From Spodoptera frugiperda (lineage: Eukaryota > Arthropoda > Insecta > Lepidoptera > Noctuidae): a stretch of 64,000 nucleotides of DNA. Of this stretch, positions 10,601-17,921 are shown one piece after another; the first letter of the stretch is position 1, and every line of letters begins with the position of its first letter. Below the pieces are notes generated by a model. It ran no database searches. It saw nothing but the letters and a program-made list of their open reading frames with translations, and was not told the DNA's origin. Location: contig NC_064220.1 in assembly GCF_023101765.2 (NCBI RefSeq), positions 7,936,001-8,000,000 on the forward strand, written 5' to 3'. The position numbers and the translations under genes were made by a program.

Positions 10601-11008
10601 TTCTTAAATAAGCAATGAAATGTCTAACGTTAATCCAATCGTTTCCAGATCTGCAGACTATTGCGCAGTACATTAAATGGTAAACCTAAGAACACGGCAC
10701 TACCAATAATTGCTGCTGCGAAGTCAAAACATTGGGGTCTTAGACCTCTCACTGCGAGTATACCAACCGAAGATGATGAAGCTAAAGAAGACTACATATT
10801 AGACGCTTCTCTAACCAGTATACTAGACAATTTATCATATATAAACAATAATATAACTGACTGTGTGCTTTGTGGGTTGCCACTGCAAAATACAGTGCTA
10901 ATCAAAGATGGCGGCCTCTGGGTTTTTAAGTGTGGTCACACCTTCCATGGCGCGTGTTTAGAATTGAATAAAATCAAGCTATGCCCTTCGTGTTCGCCTC
11001 TCAAATGA
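4544..11008 (+). CDS. HPS5: HPS5 / pink, BLOC-2 complex subunit
   Basis: Five exons (4544-4639, 4958-5068, 6470-6709, 7918-10158, 10649-11008) are all phase 0 and give a 1015-residue protein, close to vertebrate HPS5 (about 1130). HPS5 joins HPS3 and HPS6 in BLOC-2, a cytosolic complex that directs cargo to lysosome-related organelles such as pigment granules; Drosophila pink affects eye colour, and a Bombyx homologue is linked to translucent larval skin. Visible support: residues 30-55 (RIKYTCFDISKSLIAFGATS) align with the start of the HPS5 propeller. ALCW-like ITAMIW and MGDDVGKIS, the LRDGEYGACF block (203-212) and a CARPSSRVWEA block are also HPS5 hallmarks. A charged low-complexity linker spans about 508-590. 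The C-terminus has a C3H2C3 zinc-binding pattern at 968-1011. An in-frame ATG at 4454 would add 30 unrelated residues; 4544 fits the family N-terminus. Confidence 0.93.
4958..5068 (+). CDS. HPS5: HPS5 exon 2
   Basis: The acceptor is TTTCCAG at 4951-4957 and the donor AAG/GTAAAG. It encodes residues 33-69, a WD40-like repeat with a GATSGGIYVF turn. The following 1.4-kb intron carries a family B SINE, an antisense reverse-transcriptase relic and a family C repeat. Confidence 0.88.
5243..5425 (-). repeat. tRNA-derived SINE family B in HPS5 intron 2
   Basis: The minus-strand head gives a tRNA-like segment ending in a degraded B box (plus-strand GTACGGGGATCAAACC). The body contains GTGGGTGCGTTTACAAAGAT and CACATACACATGACACCCAG, which recur at 28937-29106 and 48779-48966. 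Confidence 0.72.
5581..5757 (-). pseudogene. Antisense reverse-transcriptase C-terminal fragment in HPS5 intron 2
   Basis: The minus strand reads open for 58 codons to a TGA at 5583-5581. It gives a stretch with VSANGLIAKSLDQHL, LTLDGWIKSLMQKAVLLDT and ARIVRKFLSLEP at the end. This GWIK-x-QKAVLLDTARIVRKFLSL ending is one I recognise from C-termini of insect non-LTR reverse transcriptases; the element's upstream coding part is absent. It lies antisense inside an intron, so it is not part of HPS5. Its family differs from the relic at 3100-3320. Confidence 0.6.
6080..6350 (+). repeat. Repeat family C, best-preserved copy
   Basis: The copy runs from CATCACCTGATGGTAAGC through AGGCGTAACAAATGCGTTAC, TTTTAGGGGTTAGGAATTTA and TTGGGCCTCCGGTAACCTC to GAGCCGGCCCATTCATGCCG and GGCTCTCCCACAC. 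It ends about 120 bases before HPS5 exon 3. Confidence 0.72.
6470..6709 (+). CDS. HPS5: HPS5 exon 3
   Basis: The acceptor is ATTACAG and the donor GTAAGT. It encodes residues 70-149, the second and third propeller blades. These include EHQGNEITAMIW and LFMGDDVGKISVL, which fit the HPS5 EHKGRRVTALCW / FVGDHAGKVS region. Confidence 0.9.
7482..7735 (-). repeat. SINE family A tail, duplicated or rearranged, in HPS5 intron 3
   Basis: CACGCCTTTTATCCCCGAAG, GCAGAGGTGCACATTACGG and the CCACCCACTTTTCACC block match the tail of the copy at 966-1213. A second degraded start (AACGCCTTTTAATCTCTAAA, then GGCAGAGGCG) follows at about 7637. No tRNA head remains. The rest of the 1.2-kb intron shows nothing recognisable. 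Confidence 0.6.
7918..10158 (+). CDS. HPS5: HPS5 exon 4, main exon
   Basis: This is one 2,241-nt exon between TTTTCAG and GTAAGG, encoding residues 150-896. It holds the end of the propeller (LRDGEYGACF, RPSSRVWEA), a variable Lys/Glu-rich linker at about 508-590, and the helical C-terminal body with KRMPYLWRKILYLRR and the SWDDLGALMIKSVGGRNAI segment. There are no internal stops. The downstream intron is 490 bp. Confidence 0.93.
10649..11008 (+). CDS. HPS5: HPS5 exon 5, C-terminus with RING-H2-like pattern
   Basis: The acceptor is GTTTCCAG and the stop TGA is at 11006-11008. It encodes residues 897-1015, continuing the helical body and ending with CVLC, then FKCGHTFHGACL, then CPSC. Ligand candidates are C968, C971, C991, H993, H996, C999, C1008 and C1011. 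HOPS/CORVET subunits with a propeller-solenoid layout also end in RING-like domains, so a structural zinc module is plausible; ubiquitin ligase activity is not implied. Confidence 0.88.
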   Translation: MCRLLRSTLNGKPKNTALPIIAAAKSKHWGLRPLTASIPTEDDEAKEDYILDASLTSILDNLSYINNNITDCVLCGLPLQNTVLIKDGGLWVFKCGHTFHGACLELNKIKLCPSCSPLK

Positions 11009-11249
11009 ATTTATTATAAATGTGGCCAATTAGCACAATAATAATTTATTTTTTATTTTGTTTTCTGCTTTGTTGCCGTTTTTTATTGTAGATAGTTTGT
11101 TTTTAAGTATGTATGTGTATGTTTTAGTTAGTTGTGATTTTTGTGCAACCCATTTGCAATATCTGTCAATGCAATAATTATATCATAATACTATATGTAC
11201 GTACAAATCGACGCTGATATATCAAAATACTAAATTTTTTCAAGACGGG

Positions 11250-11255
11250 AATAAA
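11250..11255 (+). terminator. HPS5: Candidate HPS5 poly(A) signal AATAAA
   Basis: This is an AATAAA in plus orientation, 242 bases after the HPS5 stop and upstream of the repeat-dense downstream region. Its position suits a short 3' UTR. A later AATAAA at 14728-14733 is an alternative. Confidence 0.35.
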
Positions 11256-11287
11256 ATTCATGTTAAAGAACATAGCGCCTAACTAAT

Positions 11288-11402
11288 CGTGGCGATTGTG
11301 GGTACATATATCCCAGACCCGGGACTGTACCGTGCGGGAATCGAACCTGCGACCCGTTGCCGTGGGTTACCTAGCCACTACGTTAACCAAAGCCATGTAG
11401 GT
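11288..11402 (-). repeat. tRNA-like repeat fragment (third SINE type)
   Basis: The minus strand shows a tRNA-like head with a good B box (plus-strand GCGGGAATCGAACCTGCG). The flanks (GTACATATATCCCAGACCCG) differ from families A and B. The acceptor stem does not pair, so this is not an intact tRNA gene. Confidence 0.5.
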
Positions 11403-11769
11403 GTTTAAAAAAGTAAAAAATAGAGTATTTTGATGTGATCGCAGTACATTTTATGTGATGTGTACGCTTTTCCGCAATCTTATGAATTTATTTTCAAGAT
11501 ATTTTTCTAGTAACACAGTTATTGTAGCGTAAAATATTTAGTTGTTAAAATGAATCAATATTAGTAAATCGACAGATTAAAAAATATCCCTCTTTTAGCA
11601 GCTAACACCTTGTTAACAGCTGTATTGAAAAGCCCCAAAGATTATCTTCCGTCTAATATATTATAATAGTAATTGATATTCTTTATTTGAAACACACAAT
11701 ATAAGATCTTATGATTACCATTTCAAAAGTATAGTTTATAGTTCCATAACTACAGCAAACAATGTGAAA

Positions 11770-11965
11770 ACCTCACTTAGATATTTTTATGTATGGCTCC
11801 TATTGGTCATAGCGTGATGTTTTATAGCCTATAGCCTTCCTCGATAAATGCACTATTCAACACAAAAAGAATTATTCAAATCGGACCAGTAGTTCCGGAG
11901 ATTAGCGCGTTCAAACAAACAAACAATCAAACAAACTCTTCAGCTTTATAATATTCGTGTAGATA
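11770..11965 (+). mobile_element. RTE-like non-LTR retrotransposon 3' tail
   Basis: The sequence contains CGGACCAGTAGTTCCGGAGA, a TTAGCGCGTTCAAACAAACA run and a CAGCTTTATAATATTCGTGT end. I recognise this order from 3' ends of RTE-type elements common in Lepidoptera. Only the extreme 3' end is present. Confidence 0.5.
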
Positions 11966-12181
11966 TGCATCACCTTAATTTAACAAAATATTGTCTAGTT
12001 ATTATGGTCTCTGAGGTATTGGCTGATGACGGACAGATTGACTGACGTCACTGTTTTAGAATCTCCAAAACGTATCACGCATAACTGTTGAATGACTGCA
12101 CCAAAATAAATTGCTAAATGGCCACTGGAAAAGTCGGGACGTAAACCAGATTAAAGTCAATTAACAGTAAAATTCCCATAA

Positions 12182-12427
12182 GGCAGTTGTCCCACCAACG
12201 GCGAGTGAACGACTAACTATCGGCTATTTTCTCGCTCAAGAAACGTACAATAGATATACTTTCCGTGTAAACAAAAGAGATGCATATACAAATAGTTGAT
12301 CGCTGACTGTTCACACTGCCGGCGAGTGCTCGCTTCACTTGTTTGTTTTTGTTTTCACTCGTTTTCACTCGTTTCTAGTTCTAGCTCTACTCGTTACTCG
12401 TTCATCGTTGCCGGTGGGACAACTGCC
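12182..12427. mobile_element. MITE with TAA duplication (PIF/Harbinger-like)
   Basis: The terminal inverted repeats begin GGCAGTTGTCCCACC on the left and end GGTGGGACAACTGCC on the right. The flanks are TAA at 12179-12181 and TAA at 12428-12430. A 3-bp TAA target duplication is characteristic of PIF/Harbinger (Tourist-type) elements. It is 246 bp with no coding capacity. Confidence 0.8.
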
Positions 12428-13049
12428 TAAGTAGGTAAATTGATTTTTTATTAATTTGAATTTTAGTTGAAATTTTGTACAGTTGAGCATATCACTCTTT
12501 TTGTTTTATTGTTGAAATTACTAACTGACATATTAACAGTGTTGTCGCTACCACGTCTGCGGCGTGACTGACGAACGCAAGTGAAAATATCAAGTACAAA
12601 AATTAGTCTACCCACATTTTTTGTTAGTGCTCGATCAAGTGTCTCGATTCTATAATTTTGTTGATTTGATTTAATCGTAAAATTGTTATGATATTTTAGT
12701 TATTTTCTCGTTGTTTATTCGACTACTTATATAAATAAAATTGTTTAATTTTCTATTCTTTCGTTTTTATTTAGTTATTCAAAAAAGCATTTAAATTGTT
12801 AGATTTTATTTAGTTGTTCAGAAAATTGATACATCTTTGTCGGCTTTAGTGGAATTGTTTAATTTAGGTATAATATTAACTATGGTCGAATTCTTAGACT
12901 CAGTGGCAGCCCACACATCTCATCGCTAAGATTGTTAAAATAATACAATGTAATCTGAGTGTATTCCTCTAATTTTAAAGTATGCAACTAATTTTCACAG
13001 AACATGTATAATGACGAAACTCGATGCGGTGATTGGATTAAACTGTACC

Positions 13050-13192
13050 CTTAGTACGAGTTTGCTTCGCGTTTAAAGTAATCGAAACGAGAGCGCGTTC
13101 GGCGCTCTGATTAGTTGGTTTATTCGAGCCGGCCAATCAGAGCCCCGAACGCGCACTCGTTTATTTATTTTTAATGCGAAGCACTCATACTA
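13050..13192. mobile_element. Palindromic MITE carrying inverted CCAAT motifs
   Basis: The left arm (CTTAGTACGAGTTTGCTTCG, then TAATCGAAACGAGAGCGCG) is the inverse of the right arm. The centre is GCTCTGATTAGTTGG / GAGCCGGCCAATCAGAGC. Related copies are at 55861-55997 (full) and 19121-19216 (right half). Confidence 0.7.
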
Positions 13193-13536
13193 ATGTCACG
13201 CAACCGTGTCAAAAAGCCAATGACATTATGACATTTTGGAAAGTGACCAATCAACACCTTAGGTACTTTTGCTTAAATGCTCATAACCTGTAGTTTTTGG
13301 ATGTACGTATCGTCTTGACAATAGAAATTAAATTCTAAATTACTCTGAATAAAGTTGATATTTAATAATCTCACTTAAAATTAAGGTGTAAGTACTAAGT
13401 AGTAATACCAAAAATATATCTAAGCTTGTGTTCTGCTCTAGCTATGTACTTAATGTTTTTTAGATTCTTTACCGAATAATAAAATGTTACTCTAGAAATG
13501 GAACCGTAAATTAACATGAAATTAAAATTTAAATAT

Positions 13537-13787
13537 GGGCTACCGTTTCTATTTTTGTTTACCAGATGGCGTTATTGTGTAAAACGTGTGTGTGAAGTCT
13601 GTCCAAAAAAAAATTAGCAAGTATATCATTCGATATAATTTTTGGCAGCTACAGCTGATTGGGCAAACAGAACCTAGTCTTTATTCACCAGGATATGTGA
13701 GACACTATGAAAAACACAATGTGTTTCGCGTACTACGGGTAAGACTACAGTGGCGCCATCTGGTGAACAAAAACATAATGGTAACCC
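13537..13787. mobile_element. MITE with ATAT target duplication
   Basis: The left end GGGCTACCGTTTCTATTTTT with CCAGATGGCG just inside mirrors the right end CGCCATCTGG...AATGGTAACCC. The flanks are ATAT at 13533-13536 and ATAT at 13788-13791 (TA or ATAT duplication). It is 251 bp, and the short internal open frame is not coding. Confidence 0.72.
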
Positions 13788-14021
13788 ATATAGAGTAACA
13801 CTTTAGTAACGATTTAGTGTCTTCATTGTGCTAAATTCATTATAAAATTCTGTATAATAAAATAGAACACTATAAAGGGGTTTTCGACTGTCTGGTTATA
13901 CTGGATTTGTGGCCCAGTCTTATATATGAGCCAATTGCCATCAACAGGCTCATATTTTATATGGTACTCATAAACATAATTGGTTTCTCACAACTATCAC
14001 TTACGTTATCACGTAAACTTC

Positions 14022-14175
14022 TAGGTTATTCTGTAATTGTCAATTCGAACTTTCAAACTGAGTTCCATCGCATTCTTGCCCGTTATTGGTCGAGATTATT
14101 CTCACAACCAATGACACGGCGTATCACGATCGAGTACATTTCCATCTTTCGAATTGAAAGTTACAGAATAGCCTA
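14022..14175. mobile_element. Short MITE with TA duplication
   Basis: The left TAGGTTATTCTGTAA and right TTACAGAATAGCCTA are inverse with one mismatch, extending into TCAATTCGAA / TTCGAATTGAA. The ends are TA dinucleotides, as in mariner-type insertions. It is 154 bp. Confidence 0.65.
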
Positions 14176-14256
14176 GTATATCTTTTTTTTTAATCTGTGT
14201 GATCATTATAGACAATAGAAATGATTTTAGCAGAATGTAGAATGCTTTGCAATATA

Positions 14257-14565
14257 GGGTGACTGGTAATTAGTGAAGGATATTTAAACACGTGATTGTA
14301 CTCATGATTACAAACAACTTTCCCATAGAAACTTTATATACTTACTCGTTAGTTTTATTTTTATTTCAATAACAAAATTTCGCGCGTGCGTGATTTCGCA
14401 TTATCAGCTGTTAGCAGCGAGGCGCCTGCGTTATCGGAAGACTTTAGTAGGTATTTTGGACATAATGCGTGCGTCCTAATGAAATTTGGTTGTTTGTTAT
14501 TTTGATAAAAATAATATGAGTACAATTATGAGTTTAAATATCCTTCACTAATATACCAGTCACCC
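14257..14565. mobile_element. MITE with long inverted repeats and TA duplication (mariner-like)
   Basis: Left end: GGGTGACTGGTAATTAGTGA, then AGGATATTTAAAC. The right end is the inverse (GTTTAAATATCCTTCACTA, then CCAGTCACCC). About 45 of the outer 50 bases pair. It is flanked by TA at 14255-14256 and 14566-14567. The core is GC-rich and non-coding. Confidence 0.8.
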
Positions 14566-14727
14566 TATTTAATATGTAACTATTGTAATATGAAATGTAC
14601 ATAACTATTATGAAGAATATTTTTATATATTTATGCGAGAAGTGTATTCATATCATATAATAACTGTTTTATTCTGGTACTTGATGTATTTGAATGTATC
14701 TATTAAGGATTGTGTAACTATATTCTT

Positions 14728-14733
14728 AATAAA
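14728..14733 (+). terminator. AATAAA, possible distal plus-strand poly(A) signal
   Basis: TTCTTAATAAAATACATT lies at the end of the MITE cluster, about 300 bases before the minus-strand TTTATT signals that could end SoxD. It would imply a 3.7-kb HPS5 3' UTR made largely of transposons, which is less likely than use of the signal at 11250. Confidence 0.2.
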
Positions 14734-15019
14734 ATACATTATTCAGCTCAATATTTTGATCTTTTATTTGTATTACCTCAGTACTCAGAGTCATTTAATG
14801 GTTACATAACAAGGACTGGAGTCCTTAGACTGGATTAATTAATTTATCATGATTAATGGCAATTGCTTTCAGAACAAAATCTTTACTAAGGAATAGTTTA
14901 AGTAATCATTAAATGATCCTCGAGTAGTATGGTTGTTGACGTACTACGAAATACGTCTCTAAGGTTTCTTTTATTGACTTCAAAAAAAGAATCATCAGGG
15001 TTAAAGTAAATGAAACAAA

Positions 15020-17668
15020 ATAATTATTTTTATTATTTATTTTTTAATATACTTTTGGGTTTTGGCACAATTTTAAACAATGTGTCCTGGTTTACACTAG
15101 GTAATAAAACCTAAAATCTACCTACTTACACATTTGAAACATTTTCAATGCAATGCTGAATAAAACTGCATACTAAATGGAAATATCAACAAATCAATGT
15201 GAAAATAGTTTAAAATTAAACTATTTACCGTAACAACAGCTTGTTTTTAAGTACGTGTAACATAAGTTGTGATGTTTCGTAGCTACTTCAGTACTTACAT
15301 AGGTACTTTACAGGTATGGCAAGATAGGTGTAACCAAACAGATAATCTTGTTACATCTGTCACAATAAATTAATTGAAACTCGTTCGAGATCCAAACTCA
15401 TACAAAGTAGACACCAAAATTAAGTATCGTTCATTAAATAACCACAATTACTAACGTTTACATCAAAATATACGCGTATTTACATGAGTTCAACATAAAA
15501 AATAAATAATTTAACGGCACTGTTCTAAAACCTTACACATTTACTATGAATACACACTACCTACTTATAAACATTAAGATTCACATACACAATAACTTTT
15601 ATTTATTCATACTAACGCTACTTCACGTCAATTACTGGCATACAACTTTTATTAAGAAAATAGAAGAAAAAACAAAACAAGTTCTATATAATTAGAAAAA
15701 TAAATAACAAAATTAAAAAAAAAACTAATGACAGCTAACGTCATCGAACAATTTTTTTAAAGGAGGTTTATCGAAATAGGTGTCTAATTGTCTATACAAG
15801 TTGGTTGACTAAGAGCTATATAAAAATGTAGATAATATTATGCGTTACTATAGCTTATTTACTATTATCTACTTAATAAATTGCACGATTCGATAAAGCG
15901 AATATTTGTTTATATTAATAATAGTACCAGGGCGTTACATCACTGAGAATCCATACGACATAAAGATTTTGCTAATAACATGTTTCATAAAAAGTAACCT
16001 TAATTTGAAATAGTTTAAACACAATTTTGATTAGGGTAAACTAATTATATAAATTAAGCAACTACACTTAGGTACAGCAGTTCAATACAAAAACCAATAA
16101 CGGTTCTAATTTTGATTAAATAAGTAGTTACCTTCTTATATTTTTAATTACAGTGATGTAAGCCCAAAATAATCCCACATTCATGTCGGTGGGGTCATAA
16201 AATCAATAAAAGGAAATGTCTTTATGTAATAACAAATTGACAATTTCACAATTGACCAATCGATTTTTTCAAAACAAATACTGTCAGGAACGAAAGATTT
16301 TTTATCTGTAGTATTGGCGCCAAATTTGACAGTATTATAATCTACAATCATTCCGTGGATAAAATTTTCCTTATTTTCATTTGGATAATTAGGTATGATA
16401 TATAAATACATTTTTTCATTGGCTATGTCGATTAATTCTTTAACATAGATTCCTTTACGTACGTTCGTGATAAAACAGCTTATAATAGAACGGTCTATTA
16501 CCAATCTCAACTAGATAAGTCTATGAGTATTTTAATCATAACCATTATGCATAAAAGATCTCACTGAATTTAAATAAAAACAGTTCCCGTGTTCAAAACA
16601 CTTAAATTTTCAAGCAATCCGCTTCAAATTTTTGGTTTGATACATTATAATTGCTTAATTTGTAAAGCTACGATACAAAGAAGTTCCCACTAAGTTTATA
16701 CATGGCCACGCGATAGTCAAGATTCAAAGTACATTACAGCTAACGTTAACAACTAATCTCTGAACCTTATACTAAAACCTTTAGCCGAACATTCCATTAA
16801 AACTTAAACGTAATCTATCTACAAAAGGGAATTTTACCTATTTACAGAGAATCAGCTCCAACCACGTGAGTGCGTCGGTTCCTGCTACATCTACATACTT
16901 CAATACATCGATTCAAATGATTTAGGTACTTATCTGTGTACTTAAGTATATACATTATCTTCTTCTAATTAGCTGTGTTGGTTTTAATACAAGTTTTGGC
17001 ACACTTTCTTTAATAAAAGGGATTACTTATTTGTGCCAAAAATCTACGATTCTAGTCCAAACATTGATATAGGTCGTACCTAAAAAGGGCGCTATTTACA
17101 TAACAGGAGAACCAATACACCCGCATAATGCTTACGAATTAAGAATTATTTGAGACATTTTACTACAATACGTAATATTACATACCAATTTTTAATACAA
17201 ATCGTAACTGATCGCTAGTATTGTTTACATTATTATGACACATTTAAACCATTATCAAAGCAGTAGTACATTTTGTTTTATAGTTTTTCACTGAAAAAAT
17301 CACTGTGCAAGCACACAACAAGTATACGGGCGAAAAGTGTCCAAAGTTAGAAATTTCTTAATTCACTAATGGAATAATCTCATTATTAATAATCAGTATT
17401 TTGTAAACGAGAGATCCAATTTGAGACACTGGCAAAAACTCACAGAATATAATAGCTACCGTCTATGCGTTCCCCCTCATTATGTACAGTCACGGTTTGA
17501 GGGGTAGGGGTTTAGGGCAACACTTGAGATTCATGCTCCAAGTCTTTGTGTGAACGTTATCCAAAATGTTCTAGTGTTCCAGAACTGTCCGCGTTTTTAC
17601 CAGGGGTGGTGAGAGGGAGGTAAGGACAGGGGCGCGGCGTGCGGGTATGGCCAGCCGCGCGCCGTACC
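15020..17668 (-). other. SoxD: Presumed SoxD 3' UTR and flank
   Basis: This stretch has no recognised exon. It follows the SoxD stop on the minus strand and contains minus-strand AATAAA signals (plus TTTATT) at 15648-15653, 15598-15607 and 15029-15041. The UTR could therefore run up to about 2.6 kb. Recognised repeats are absent here, unlike the region just to the left, which fits transcribed, constrained sequence. One 109-codon open frame (16181-16510, minus) is discussed in the findings. Confidence 0.4.
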
Positions 17669-17921
17669 TCAATCATCCTCCCTGGGCGATAGTGGTGGAG
17701 AGAACCCAGGGTTCATGTAGTTGCCTCCGTTGGGGGGTGGCGAGGAATTGGAAGGTCCGGGGGAGGCTAGTGCAGGGGGCAGGAAACCCAGCTCGCTTCC
17801 TCCATCACGACACCATAGCTGCCTCATCTCCTGCCGGCGACTGCGCATCAAATTCTTGTACTCGGATATCCTCATCTTCTTGCCGTCGACTATGCATGTC
17901 CTTTTTGGTCTCGGTCGGTAC
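17669..17921 (-). CDS. SoxD: SoxD last coding exon
   Basis: The acceptor is TTTCAAG/G on the minus strand and the stop TGA is at 17671-17669. It completes the HMG box (YRPRPKR, a nuclear-localisation-type basic end) and encodes the SoxD signature TCIVDGKKMRISEYK plus RSRRQEMRQ. A Pro/Ser/Gly-rich tail of about 45 residues ends in an acidic PREDD. The intron interrupts the HMG box after PDY. Confidence 0.92.

Noticed and set aside
12340..12400. CACTCGTTTT-type short tandem repeat as a separate satellite
   Set aside because: It is internal to the MITE at 12182-12427 and has only two or three units.
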